Assembly (NCBI GenBank): GCA_937924675.1
Contig: CALEVL010000144.1
Location: 1-36,173 of the forward strand
Origin: an uncultured Ignavibacteria bacterium
GTDB lineage: Bacteria; Bacteroidota; Ignavibacteria; Tepidaquicellales; Tepidaquicellaceae
Reading direction: 5' to 3'
DNA: 36,173 bases
A program made the translations under genes and the position numbers. Positions 9,004 to 17,941 of the stretch are shown here, one piece after another; positions within the stretch are counted from its first letter, which is position 1; each line of letters opens with the position of its first letter. The notes under the pieces were generated by a model. It was not told where the DNA came from, ran no database searches, and saw only the letters and a list, made by a program, of their open reading frames with translations.

Positions 9004-10009
9004 TGTTGTTATAGTACCTTACGGAGATGCTCTTGTTGATGCACATAGGGAATTCTGTAACATTGTCTGGCCGGGAAAGAAGAGAAGAAGAGAAGAGGAA
9101 TATAACAGATGGAAATTCAGAGGGCCGGTCAATGGAGATGTGAATGGCTTATTGCTTGCAGTATCTTCCGGCAAAGTTCTTGGACAACTTGGCTTGATTC
9201 CTGTTACAGTTACCAGCAGAAATAAACAGAGGAATGCTCAATGGGCTTGTGATCTGATGGTCGATCCTGAATACAGAAAGTCCGGAATCGGGAATAAGTT
9301 GTTTATGAATGCATTTGAAAGAGATATGATCACGCTAGGGAATAACCCCAGTCCAAGAGCTGAAGCGTTGATGTTAAAAGCAGGATTCACAAAGATCAGT
9401 AGTGGAAGAATGATGGTGTTCCCTTTGGATGCTTCACATATTCTTAAATGGATCATTCCGGATAAACTTAATTTTGCAACTCCTGCCATCGCCGCAATTC
9501 TTCAGATATACTTTTCTTATAAGTCATCAAAAATTCTTAATAGGGAATCTCAATTCAAAGAATGCAGATTGACCGAAGTATGGGAGTCCATAGCCGAACT
9601 GCAATCAACTTCAGATGCTGCACAAATATTGCATGATAAAGATTTTCTGCTATGGCGTGCGGCAGGATTTAAGCAATACTCTCCCGAACTGAAATGCATG
9701 AAATCTGAAGATGGTTCATTTGCAATTCACTGTGACTTCAAGCCGTCATACAACATTTATGATTGGAACTGCAAGACATTCGATATTACATTGGAGATGA
9801 TCTCTAATGTCATAGCCAGAGCAACGAAAACAGAATGCAAGATCGTTCAGACAGTTGCCAATACCAAGGAGGAAGAAACGTGGTTGAGCAAACTTGGTTT
9901 TGTAAGAGCAAGAAATGAAGAGAATATAATTCACTTTTCCGCTGACGGATTTCTTCTGAATGCCGGACAATTCAGGTTTACACTTTATGATACCGACTTA
10001 AATCTTTGA
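8978..10009 (+). CDS. GNAT-family N-acetyltransferase
   Basis: A 343-residue protein with a GNAT fold in its first half. Motif A is clear as DLMVDPEYRKSGIGNKLF, with the acyl-CoA pyrophosphate loop RKSGIG at 100-105. The WPGKKRRREEEYNRWKFRGP segment near the N-terminus is typical of the long GNAT proteins found in exopolysaccharide clusters. The C-terminal half (about 170-343) is a second domain I cannot assign, and it may be a degenerate GNAT repeat. The likely role is acylation of an amino sugar or its precursor. TTG 8978 lies inside the deacetylase gene; the next in-frame ATG would cut into the first GNAT strand. The stop overlaps the next TTG start as TTGA. Confidence 0.8.
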   Translation: MDKPSTLDNVVIVPYGDALVDAHREFCNIVWPGKKRRREEEYNRWKFRGPVNGDVNGLLLAVSSGKVLGQLGLIPVTVTSRNKQRNAQWACDLMVDPEYRKSGIGNKLFMNAFERDMITLGNNPSPRAEALMLKAGFTKISSGRMMVFPLDASHILKWIIPDKLNFATPAIAAILQIYFSYKSSKILNRESQFKECRLTEVWESIAELQSTSDAAQILHDKDFLLWRAAGFKQYSPELKCMKSEDGSFAIHCDFKPSYNIYDWNCKTFDITLEMISNVIARATKTECKIVQTVANTKEEETWLSKLGFVRARNEENIIHFSADGFLLNAGQFRFTLYDTDLNL

Positions 10010-11376
10010 CTGCGCCGGACAATTTCTTGATCTTGAAATATCTAAACCCTTCCTGGTATTTCAATCTGATACCTGATGATTGCAGAACATTTTCATCCTG
10101 CTACTTCAATTCAAATGTGCAGTCAATTCCTGATGATCAGAAACATCTTGTAAAGGAAGACAATCGCTATGAATCCGGGACTGCAAGAGATCTCGATCTC
10201 GGATTTCAGGCATGGAACCGCGGCATTTTGCTTGATGCTAAAGATGCAAACACTGCCAAGCTTCTTCACAAAGAAAAAATAACATTAAAAGACGACTATA
10301 TATTCATCAGAAAATTCTATAAGAAGCACAGGGTATATTATTTTCTGATCAAGAATATATTGAGTTTAAGAAACCCGGCGAATGAGATCAAGGCATTCAG
10401 GGAAACGTCCGGAATTAAGAAAGAAGTTCTCATTCATCCGCATGCTGAGTATTCAGATTATGAGAATTTTGACTCTCAATTGCTAAAGTTGAATCCAAAA
10501 GTGAGTGTCATTATTCCAACCCTCAACAGATATGATTATCTGAAAGATGTTATGAATGATCTCGAAGTGCAGGACTATATGAATTTCGAAGTTGTTATAG
10601 TTGATCAGACAGACACACCTGATAAAGAATTCTACAAGGGCTTCAAGCTTGATATGAAAGTCATCTTTCAGGAAGGTAAAGGTCAATGGCTTGCCAGAAA
10701 CGAGGCGATCAGAAATTGTAATGGCGAACTCTATCTTTTCTTTGATGACGATTCAAGAGTTGACAAGGATTGGATCTCGCAGCATGTAAAAGGTCTCGAT
10801 TATTTCAATGCTGACATTTCTGCAGGAGTATCACTTTCAACTGTAGGCGATGTGATTCCCGAGAATTACAGCTTCTTCAGATGGGCAGATCAGTTTGATT
10901 CCGGAAATGCGATGGTGCGAAAGAGAGTCTTCGAAAAGATCGGCATGTTCGATCGTCAGTTTGACAGGCAGCGAATGGGTGACGGAGAGTTCGGACTTCG
11001 TGCATACCTGAATGGATTCAGGAGCATCTCTCATCCATATGCAAAGAGAATTCATCTCAAGACCGGAACGGGAGGACTAAGACAGATGGGATCATGGGAT
11101 GCTTTCAGACCGAAAAAGTTTTTTTCTCCGAGACCATTGCCAAGCGTACTTTATCTTTACAGAAAATATTATCCAAAGGATTTTGTTATGAATGCTCTAA
11201 TAATTGGCATGCTTCCATCGCTCATTCCATACAAGTGGAAAGGAAAAAAATTCCTATACCCGCTCGGCGCAATTACTGCGATGCTGGTTCTTCCGGTTTT
11301 GCTGATGCAGTTGCGGATTTCCTGGAACAGATCTTCTGCAATGCTGAAAGAAGGAGATAAGATTGACCGCTTCTGA
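10006..11376 (+). CDS. GT2 glycosyltransferase with unusual N-terminal extension
   Basis: A 456-residue protein. A GT-A domain starts near residue 165 (KVSVIIPTLNRYDYLKDV), with a DXD-type FFDDDS (245-250), a NAMVRKRVFEKIGMFD acceptor-side motif (301-316) and the GDGEFGLRAY catalytic-base region (326-333). The C-terminus (about 380-440) includes a hydrophobic segment that may associate with the membrane. The first 160 residues are extra for this family. Residues 61-90 (RDLDLGFQAWNRGILL through LLHKE) resemble the EDxDLgfRAwxxG to H tail of another GT2 domain, so this may be a remnant of a second catalytic domain missing its nucleotide-binding half. The TTG start overlaps the previous stop by four bases. 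The stop runs 14 bases into the next gene. Confidence 0.88.
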   Translation: MTAPDNFLILKYLNPSWYFNLIPDDCRTFSSCYFNSNVQSIPDDQKHLVKEDNRYESGTARDLDLGFQAWNRGILLDAKDANTAKLLHKEKITLKDDYIFIRKFYKKHRVYYFLIKNILSLRNPANEIKAFRETSGIKKEVLIHPHAEYSDYENFDSQLLKLNPKVSVIIPTLNRYDYLKDVMNDLEVQDYMNFEVVIVDQTDTPDKEFYKGFKLDMKVIFQEGKGQWLARNEAIRNCNGELYLFFDDDSRVDKDWISQHVKGLDYFNADISAGVSLSTVGDVIPENYSFFRWADQFDSGNAMVRKRVFEKIGMFDRQFDRQRMGDGEFGLRAYLNGFRSISHPYAKRIHLKTGTGGLRQMGSWDAFRPKKFFSPRPLPSVLYLYRKYYPKDFVMNALIIGMLPSLIPYKWKGKKFLYPLGAITAMLVLPVLLMQLRISWNRSSAMLKEGDKIDRF

Positions 11377-12484
11377 AAGGATTCTTCTCGTTTCCAATGA
11401 ATTCCCTCCCGGGCCCGGTGGAATAGGCAACCATGCTTACAATCTTGCAAAGTATCTGAACTTCAATGAAATAGAGACTGATGTTTTAACAGTGTCTGAT
11501 TTTGTAACAGAGTCTGAAGAAAAAAGTTTTGACAGTAAGATCAATTTCAGCATTCACCGGCACAAGCGTCATGAAGGAAGGGTCGGAACTTATACTGAAA
11601 GATTAAGCAAGATAAGAAGTGAAATAAGTTCAGGAAAGTACTCGCATGTGATCTTTTCGGGAAGATCCTCTTTGCTTGCATCACTCGTCACATCAAAGAA
11701 GAACATGAAGTATATATCAATTGCTCACGGGGGTGATGTGAATGCTGAATCACTGATTGAAAAAATGGCGGTGAACAGAGCACTGGAAAAGTCTGATCTG
11801 ATAATCCCTGTCTCAAAGTTTTCATCAACCAAGATCACTGCTGATATAAATAAGGAACGTGTGAAAGTAATACCGAACGGATTCGACTTTGAGAATTTAG
11901 CCGAACTCAATACTTCCCCCAAGACTCTTAAACCCGGGAAACTGTCCCTGGTATCAGTCGGCACGGTATGGCCAAGAAAAGGACATCACAATGTTTTGCG
12001 TGTACTTCCGGAACTGAAGAAGTTATTCCCTGAACTGATTTACAATGTTGTTGGAAGAAAAGCAGATATGTCGCTCATAAAGGAAATGATGAGTGTAGAG
12101 ATTGAAAGTATAGTAAAGTTTCACGGACAAGTTGATAATGATTCAATGCAAAAGATTTTGAGTGAATCAGACATCTTCATTCTTCTCAGTGAAACACAGA
12201 AGAGCGGAGACTTCGAAGGCTTTGGCATTGCTGCAATTGAGGCAAATTATTTCGGACTTCCCGCGATCGGTTCAAAATCAAGCGGACTTGAAGATGCGAT
12301 CAACAACGGAATAAGCGGATTGCTTGTTGATCCGGAAAATATTGAAGAGATAATCAAAGCTGTGAAAACAATTACTGAAAAGTTCGATTCATTTAGTAAG
12401 GGTGCGATTGAATGGGCAAAGGAACATCACTGGAGTATGATAATTAAGAGATATATAGAAGCAATAAGAGGGATTAAGAACTGA
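11363..12484 (+). CDS. GT4-family glycosyltransferase
   Basis: A 373-residue GT-B glycosyltransferase. The N-terminus LLVSNEFPPGPGGIGNHAYNLAKYL holds the glycine-rich acceptor loop of GT4 enzymes. The C-terminal domain opens with LVSVGTVWPRKGHHNVL and carries the EX7E equivalent as GDFEGFGIAAIEANYFGLP. It probably transfers a sugar to the growing lipid-linked repeat in the cytosol. The TTG start is well supported by a strong Shine-Dalgarno AAGGAG at 11351-11356, six bases upstream, one of few good ribosome sites in the window. It sits in a dense run of overlapping genes and is followed by an amidotransferase whose ATG shares one base with its stop. Confidence 0.93.
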   Translation: MTASERILLVSNEFPPGPGGIGNHAYNLAKYLNFNEIETDVLTVSDFVTESEEKSFDSKINFSIHRHKRHEGRVGTYTERLSKIRSEISSGKYSHVIFSGRSSLLASLVTSKKNMKYISIAHGGDVNAESLIEKMAVNRALEKSDLIIPVSKFSSTKITADINKERVKVIPNGFDFENLAELNTSPKTLKPGKLSLVSVGTVWPRKGHHNVLRVLPELKKLFPELIYNVVGRKADMSLIKEMMSVEIESIVKFHGQVDNDSMQKILSESDIFILLSETQKSGDFEGFGIAAIEANYFGLPAIGSKSSGLEDAINNGISGLLVDPENIEEIIKAVKTITEKFDSFSKGAIEWAKEHHWSMIIKRYIEAIRGIKN

Positions 12485-14367
12485 TGTGCGGATTCATTGG
12501 TGCAATAGATTTCAGTCAGGGAATTGCCGGCAGATTGGATTCACTCAGAGCCGGACTTACTGCTATTAAACACAGGGGACCGGACGGAAGCAAAGATCAT
12601 GCAGGTGAAAATTATTATGTGGGGCAGAATCGTCTAAGCATAATTGATCTTTCTTCTGCCGCAGATCAACCTATGTTTTCGAGCGATGGTAAAGTTGTGA
12701 TGGTATTCAACGGTGAGATCTACAACTATCAGGAATTAAAAAATGAACTTTCCGAAATCAGATTCAGGACATCATCAGATACTGAAGTTGTAATGGAAGG
12801 CTATATCAGGCATGGAGCAGAATTCTTCAAAAGGCTTCGAGGGATTTTTGCGTTGGCAATTATTGACAACAGGCAGATGCAGAAGGTCGTACTTGTACGT
12901 GATCCGTCCGGCATAAAGCCGCTTTATATTTTCGGCAAAGGCGGCTTCAGCATTTTTGGAAGTGAAATGAAAGCTTTGCTTCCTTCTCTGAAGAATCTGC
13001 TCAGCTTAAATGAAAATGTTCTTAAGTGTTATCTTAACCTTGGCTATTGCCCAGAACCTAATACAATCTATAAAGAGATAGAAGCTGTCAGACCCGGAGA
13101 GTTGATTGAACTGACAAGTGAAGAGAGATCTGTCAGACTACTGATTGAATACAGCTTTGAAAACATCAACAAGCAAAGCTACAGGGAAAACAAAGACAGA
13201 ACACGAGAACTTCTGAAGAATGCAGTGAAGAGAAATCTCGTTGCAGATGTTGAAGTTGCCGTTGCATTAAGCGGCGGAATTGATTCATCATTGATCTATG
13301 CATTTGCGCATGAATCCGAAAGTTCTGTAAAAGGTTTAACGGTAAGTTTTTCGGATAAGGAACACGATGAATCTGAAACTGCACAGCTATATGCAAACAG
13401 CGTTGGTGGAATGCTTCAGAAAATTGAAGCAGACACTTCGCTTGACCTTGATATTCTCAACAAGATACTAAATAACTTCGATCAGCCGTACGCAGACTCT
13501 TCAGCAATAAATGTCTTCTTTCTAACAAGAGCTTCAGGAAAGATCACAAAGGTGTTGCTTGGCGGAGACGGCGGAGATGAACTCTACAACGGATATCCTT
13601 CACAGACTTGGCTGACTTATCTTGAGAGATTGAGCAGGTCAGGGATTACCTATAATACAACAAGAGCTTTGATGAAATTAGCATCAAGCTTTGGAGGAGC
13701 TTCAGTAAAGAGGACAAGCGCGAGAATGCTTGATCTTTGGTCTGACAAACCCCGCGAGATGCTGTATGACTGGCACTCATGGTTCCCGAGGAAAACATTG
13801 TACGAAGGTGATTCACCGTTCAAGTTTGATACCTCAGCAGGATTGAAGACATACGAAACGGCATTTGACAATGAAGCTCCGGATGAATTTAAGAACTTTG
13901 TGGTTTTTGATTATTTCCGAAAGACTATGCTTAGCGATTATCTCCGTAAGACTGATATGATGTCCATGCTTAACGGAGTTGAATACAGAGTTCCGTTTCT
14001 TGATGAAGATCTTACGTCATTTGCTTTGTCAATACCGTTTGATCAGAAGTCGGGGATAAGAGAGCCGAAAAAAATTCTGCGTGAGATTCACAAAGACATT
14101 TATCCTCCGCAAACCAGTAAAGGCGCAAAGAAGGGTTTCACAATTCCGCTTGATACTGCTCTTTCAAAGGAAGAGTATTCAGTAATCAAGAATGTTCTTC
14201 TAAGCAATGACAGCATTTCGCTTGAGTATGTTAAGAAAGAGTATGTAGAGTTTCTTTTCAGAATGCTTGATGAGAGAGCAGGTTCAAAAAAGGACATAAG
14301 CAGAGCCGGAGTTTATCAGAGAATACTAATGCTATACAGCTTGAATCTCTGGAACAACAGCAGATGA
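12484..14367 (+). CDS. asnB: Asparagine synthase-like glutamine amidotransferase (first copy)
   Basis: A 627-residue AsnB-type protein. The class II glutaminase domain begins MCGFIGAID, with Cys2 as the N-terminal nucleophile after Met removal, and has HRGPDGS, RLSIIDLS, FNGEIYNY and SSDTEV. The ATP-pyrophosphatase domain has the PP-loop ALSGGIDSS and LLGGDGGDELYNGYP. All key residues look intact and the length is normal. Free asparagine synthesis is possible. In glycan operons, however, homologues such as WbpS are thought to amidate uronic acids, and a uronate 4-epimerase is encoded at 21274, so sugar amidation is the preferred inference. A second, shorter copy lies at 22254. It overlaps the next gene by four bases (ATGA). 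Confidence 0.93.
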   Translation: MCGFIGAIDFSQGIAGRLDSLRAGLTAIKHRGPDGSKDHAGENYYVGQNRLSIIDLSSAADQPMFSSDGKVVMVFNGEIYNYQELKNELSEIRFRTSSDTEVVMEGYIRHGAEFFKRLRGIFALAIIDNRQMQKVVLVRDPSGIKPLYIFGKGGFSIFGSEMKALLPSLKNLLSLNENVLKCYLNLGYCPEPNTIYKEIEAVRPGELIELTSEERSVRLLIEYSFENINKQSYRENKDRTRELLKNAVKRNLVADVEVAVALSGGIDSSLIYAFAHESESSVKGLTVSFSDKEHDESETAQLYANSVGGMLQKIEADTSLDLDILNKILNNFDQPYADSSAINVFFLTRASGKITKVLLGGDGGDELYNGYPSQTWLTYLERLSRSGITYNTTRALMKLASSFGGASVKRTSARMLDLWSDKPREMLYDWHSWFPRKTLYEGDSPFKFDTSAGLKTYETAFDNEAPDEFKNFVVFDYFRKTMLSDYLRKTDMMSMLNGVEYRVPFLDEDLTSFALSIPFDQKSGIREPKKILREIHKDIYPPQTSKGAKKGFTIPLDTALSKEEYSVIKNVLLSNDSISLEYVKKEYVEFLFRMLDERAGSKKDISRAGVYQRILMLYSLNLWNNSR

Positions 14368-15485
14368 AGCTTGCAATAATCTCCCACACACCTCATTATC
14401 TCAAAGCAGGCAGGATAGTCGGATGGGGTGCGACAGTTCGTGAAGTTAATCATCTTACAAAGCTGTTTGATGAGATTTATCACATTGCTCCTCTGCACAA
14501 TGAACCCGCGCCTGATAGTTCACTTGAATACGATTCAGACAAGATCACTTTTGTGCCGCTGAAGAGTTATGGCGGTGAAACACTGATGCAGAAGTTCTCA
14601 ATAATCACAACTGCGACTCAAAATCTCAACACCATTTCACCTATTCTTGAGAAGGTTGACTGGGTGCAGTTTCGCGCACCAACTGCCATGGGACTTTATG
14701 TTCTTCCGTATTTATCGACGAAGCTAAGGCCAAAGAGATGGGTCAAATATGCAGGCAACTGGAAAATGGAAGATCCGCCTTATTCTTATGCACTTCAGAA
14801 ATGGATGCTTGAAAAGAATTATCTCAACTGCAAAGTAACAATTAACGGATGGTGGGAAGGTCAGCACGAACATATATTGAGTTTTCCTAATCCATGCCTT
14901 GACGATGAGGAAATTGAAATGGCTGCCGAGATTGGAAAGAAGAAGAATTTCAGCGACAAGTTAAGGCTTTGCTTTGCAGGCACGCTTACCGAAAACAAAG
15001 GAAGCGATATCATCATCAAAGCTCTAAAAGCATTCAGTGAAAAGAGTTCAATTGAAGATATGACCTTTGCAGGTGGAGGCTCTTTGCTTAAAAGTCATAT
15101 AGCTGATTCGGAAGGGTCCGGAGTGAAGATGAATTTTCCAGGCTTTATGGACAGGTACAAGCTCTCAGAAGTTTATGAAAGATCTCATATTATAATTTTG
15201 CCAAGTAAATCAGAGGGCTTTCCTAAAGTGATAGCTGAAGCTGCAGCCTATGGCTGTGTTCCGATCGTCTCGGATGTTTCATCAATCAGTCAATACTTTG
15301 GAGACAAAGAATCTTTCCTGCTTAAGGATATTTCAGTAAAGGGACTGCAAGACACTTTGCATAAGGCAATAGAGAACCGGGTTAGACTGAAGGAGATGTC
15401 ACATAGTTGTATGAAGGCTGCAAGGCAATTTACATTTTCACATTATATGAGTCTTCTGAAGGAAAAAATCCTTGATGCAGATTGA
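14364..15485 (+). CDS. GT4-family glycosyltransferase
   Basis: A 373-residue GT-B enzyme. The N-terminus MKLAIISHTPHYLKAGRIVGWG begins the first Rossmann domain. The donor domain starts near residue 200 (LRLCFAGTLTENKGSDIII), and the EX7E motif is visible in KSEGFPKVIAEAAAYGCVP. It is a likely cytosolic transferase for one linkage of the repeat. Its ATG overlaps the amidotransferase stop. It is followed by a 78-base gap, one of the longer non-coding stretches in the operon, after which the polymerase/ligase-like gene starts. Sugar specificity is not predictable from sequence alone. Confidence 0.92.
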   Translation: MKLAIISHTPHYLKAGRIVGWGATVREVNHLTKLFDEIYHIAPLHNEPAPDSSLEYDSDKITFVPLKSYGGETLMQKFSIITTATQNLNTISPILEKVDWVQFRAPTAMGLYVLPYLSTKLRPKRWVKYAGNWKMEDPPYSYALQKWMLEKNYLNCKVTINGWWEGQHEHILSFPNPCLDDEEIEMAAEIGKKKNFSDKLRLCFAGTLTENKGSDIIIKALKAFSEKSSIEDMTFAGGGSLLKSHIADSEGSGVKMNFPGFMDRYKLSEVYERSHIIILPSKSEGFPKVIAEAAAYGCVPIVSDVSSISQYFGDKESFLLKDISVKGLQDTLHKAIENRVRLKEMSHSCMKAARQFTFSHYMSLLKEKILDAD

Positions 15486-15563
15486 ACATTGGCAGAGCAA
15501 AAGCCTGCTGTACTTAAGCAAATGACAGTTTATTTTGAACCAATTTTATGGTAAATTAATCAC
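15486..15563 (+). other. Short intergenic spacer before the polymerase-like gene
   Basis: A 78-base AT-rich gap between two co-oriented genes. I see no convincing terminator or promoter. A TTATTTTG at about 15530 resembles the Bacteroidota -7 element TAnnTTTG with one mismatch, but no TTTG lies at the right distance upstream. A weak CAG...CTG stem near its start has no T tract. It probably only interrupts translational coupling. Confidence 0.4.
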
Positions 15564-16901
15564 GTGAAAAACTCTCCATTTAAGGCAGAAATATTTCTCG
15601 TCCTGAACATTCTCCTCGCTATGTCTATGCTTATTAATCCCAGACTAAGCGAGATATATTCCATTATAATTGTGCTTTATGGAATGTATAAGATAATGGC
15701 GAAGAAGAACTCCGATGGTGCCGCTCATATATTTGCAGCATATACTGTCGGCATAGAAGTACTATTCCGAATGAACTCGGGAGGCTTCTCATATGAATGG
15801 GGTAAGTATGCAGTTGTACTCTTCCTTACTCTTGGCTTTCTTGTTGGTGCCAAGAAGAAGATTCCCTTCATATTTATTTTGCTGATCCTGATGCTTCTAC
15901 CATCAATAATGTATGTTGACTTCGGAACGTTTGAATTGTCAAGACAGATGGTGTCATTTAATCTCTCAGGACCAATCACACTTGGGGTAGCCGCAATATA
16001 CTTTTATAAGAGAAAGGTACCTCTTCCGCAATTCAGGAGGACTTTGCTCGCCATGCTCTATCCTATTGCCGCAATGTCCATATTTGTTTATTTCAGATCA
16101 GGTTCACTGGAAGATGTTGAGTTTACTACTGAATCAAATTTTCAGGCAAGCGGAGGATTCGGGCCGAATCAGGTATCAACTATTTTCGGGCTGGGAATAA
16201 TGATCATTGCAATGGCTTATTTTCTGAATATCAGATTGTTCAGGCTTCAGTACATCGGAGTTATACTTCTATTGAGTTTCCTGGTCAGAGGTCTTGCAAC
16301 TTTTTCGAGAGGAGGGATGCTTGCCCCGGCTATAGCAATAGCTCTTACAATTATCATAATGACATTGATGGACAGCCGCTTCAAAGAAAAGCTTAACAGG
16401 GTTGTATATGCTTTCTTCTTCATTTTCTTCATAGGGTTCTTTGGATTTTACTATGTGAATGAAGTCAGCGGAGGATTGCTTGAAATGAGATTCAAGGGAG
16501 AGTCTATGTACAATAAAGAAAAGAGCAACATGTTCAGCGGAAGGGAGGAGATATTCGAAGAAGACTTGATGATCTTTGAAGACAACGTGCTGACCGGTGT
16601 GGGTCCCGGAATGGCAACGTTCAAGCGAGGTGAGATCAGCGGTATAGAAGCAGCAGCGCACATTGAATACTCAAGGCTCATGGCTGAGCATGGGATATTT
16701 GGAATTGCCATAATTCTGATTTTGGTGATCTTTCCTATAGTTACATTCCTGCGACTCAAATCAACGGATGACAGAATAATACTTGTAATGTGTACTGCAT
16801 TCGTATTTGTTACACTGGGTCATGCGGCAATGAGAACTGCCGCTCCCGGATTTATCTACGGATTGGCGTACCTCCATCTTCTGCGAAGACCGCTGCGATG
16901 A
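15564..16901 (+). CDS. O-antigen polymerase/ligase (Wzy/WaaL)-like membrane protein
   Basis: A 445-residue polytopic protein with roughly eleven hydrophobic helices and one large loop (about 310-375). The loop matches the Wzy_C/O-antigen ligase signature: SGREEIFEEDLMIF, then NVLTGVGPG, then AAHIEYSRLMAEHGIFGIA, with the conserved loop histidine. Such enzymes join undecaprenyl-linked repeats into polymer (Wzy) or move glycan to lipid A (WaaL) on the periplasmic side. The sequence does not separate these. As the only such protein in the cluster, a polymerase is favoured. The start is GTG at 15564. The stop overlaps the next ATG (ATGA at 16898). No flippase is encoded nearby. Confidence 0.85.
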   Translation: MKNSPFKAEIFLVLNILLAMSMLINPRLSEIYSIIIVLYGMYKIMAKKNSDGAAHIFAAYTVGIEVLFRMNSGGFSYEWGKYAVVLFLTLGFLVGAKKKIPFIFILLILMLLPSIMYVDFGTFELSRQMVSFNLSGPITLGVAAIYFYKRKVPLPQFRRTLLAMLYPIAAMSIFVYFRSGSLEDVEFTTESNFQASGGFGPNQVSTIFGLGIMIIAMAYFLNIRLFRLQYIGVILLLSFLVRGLATFSRGGMLAPAIAIALTIIIMTLMDSRFKEKLNRVVYAFFFIFFIGFFGFYYVNEVSGGLLEMRFKGESMYNKEKSNMFSGREEIFEEDLMIFEDNVLTGVGPGMATFKRGEISGIEAAAHIEYSRLMAEHGIFGIAIILILVIFPIVTFLRLKSTDDRIILVMCTAFVFVTLGHAAMRTAAPGFIYGLAYLHLLRRPLR

Positions 16902-17941
16902 TCCTTTATGCAGGGAATATACTCTCCTCGCACGGTTATACTCCTACTTTTATCGAAACTCTTGCACCTAAACTCTCGGAGTACTATGAGGTCAAAGTTG
17001 TCTCTGATAAGCTAAGTCAGCCGCTGAGATTGCTCGACATGGTGAAGACATTCTACCGTTACAAGAAAGAACTTGAACTGGTGCTGATCGATTCTTACAG
17101 CATGAAGGCATTCTGGTTTACATATGTCCTTGCAAAACTATGCATGAGTTCAGGAATTCCATATGTGCCAATACTCCGGGGTGGCGGATATCCGGACAGA
17201 CTGAAGAGTTCTCCCGGACTTTGCCGGGAGGTGTTTGGAAATTCTTACAGAAATATTTCACCTTCAACTTATTTAAAGAAACACTTTGAAACTGATGGCT
17301 TTGAAGTTGATTACATTCCAAACTTCATTCCTGTTGAGAATTACAAATACAAACAAAGATCGAGTGTCGGTCCAAGGATATTTTGGGTGCGATCATTTCA
17401 TGAGATTTATAATCCTCTGATGGCTTTGGAGATACTCAGATCTTTGAAGGAATTTTATCCTGATGCCAAGCTGTGTATGGTTGGTCCCGATAAGGATGGA
17501 ACAATGAAAAAAGTTGAGGAAAAGATCTCTGCCATGAGTTTGGATGATTCTGTCACACTCACGGGTAAGCTGCCAAAGGAAGATTGGATAAAATTGTCGG
17601 AAAGCTATGATATTTTTATAAACACCACTGATTTTGACAACCATCCGGTAAGTGTAATTGAAGCCATGGCACTTGGAATGCCGGTTGTGTCAACAAACGT
17701 CGGAGGGATCCCATATTTGATTGACGATGGCATTGATGGTATTCTTTCCGAACCTGGAAATTCGCAACTCTTCTCAAACAATATTCTGAATCTGATTCGT
17801 GATCCGAAGTTTTCATCACGTATCTCAGCAAATGCACGAAAGAAAGTTGAAGAGTTTGATTGGGAAATTGTGAAGGTCAAGTGGTTCAACCTATTAGACG
17901 TGCATTGTCAAAGAATTTCAGCCGGCAATGTCATTTCTTGA
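16898..17941 (+). CDS. GT4-family glycosyltransferase
   Basis: A 347-residue GT-B glycosyltransferase. I place the start at ATG 16898 (MILYAGNILSSHGYTPTFIE), which overlaps the preceding stop by four bases as at many junctions here. The frame stays open to an ATG at 16790, but those 36 extra residues are Cys/Arg-rich, fit no GT4 N-terminus and lie wholly inside the membrane-protein gene. The donor domain includes RIFWVRSFHEIYNPLMAL and the EX7E region NHPVSVIEAMALGMPVVSTN, followed by VGGIPYLIDDGIDG. It is a likely cytosolic transferase. Its last 14 bases overlap the CapK-like gene. Confidence 0.92.
   Translation: MILYAGNILSSHGYTPTFIETLAPKLSEYYEVKVVSDKLSQPLRLLDMVKTFYRYKKELELVLIDSYSMKAFWFTYVLAKLCMSSGIPYVPILRGGGYPDRLKSSPGLCREVFGNSYRNISPSTYLKKHFETDGFEVDYIPNFIPVENYKYKQRSSVGPRIFWVRSFHEIYNPLMALEILRSLKEFYPDAKLCMVGPDKDGTMKKVEEKISAMSLDDSVTLTGKLPKEDWIKLSESYDIFINTTDFDNHPVSVIEAMALGMPVVSTNVGGIPYLIDDGIDGILSEPGNSQLFSNNILNLIRDPKFSSRISANARKKVEEFDWEIVKVKWFNLLDVHCQRISAGNVIS

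Noticed and set aside
15486..15563. Possible terminator and promoter between the GT4 and polymerase-like genes
   Set aside because: The only stem is about five pairs with a bulge and no T tract, and the promoter-like TTATTTTG has no partner element.
16790..16897. Upstream extension of the GT4 gene at 16898
   Set aside because: The 36 extra residues are Cys/Arg-rich, fit no GT4 start and overlap the membrane-protein gene by over 100 bases, while ATG 16898 gives the usual ATGA overlap.
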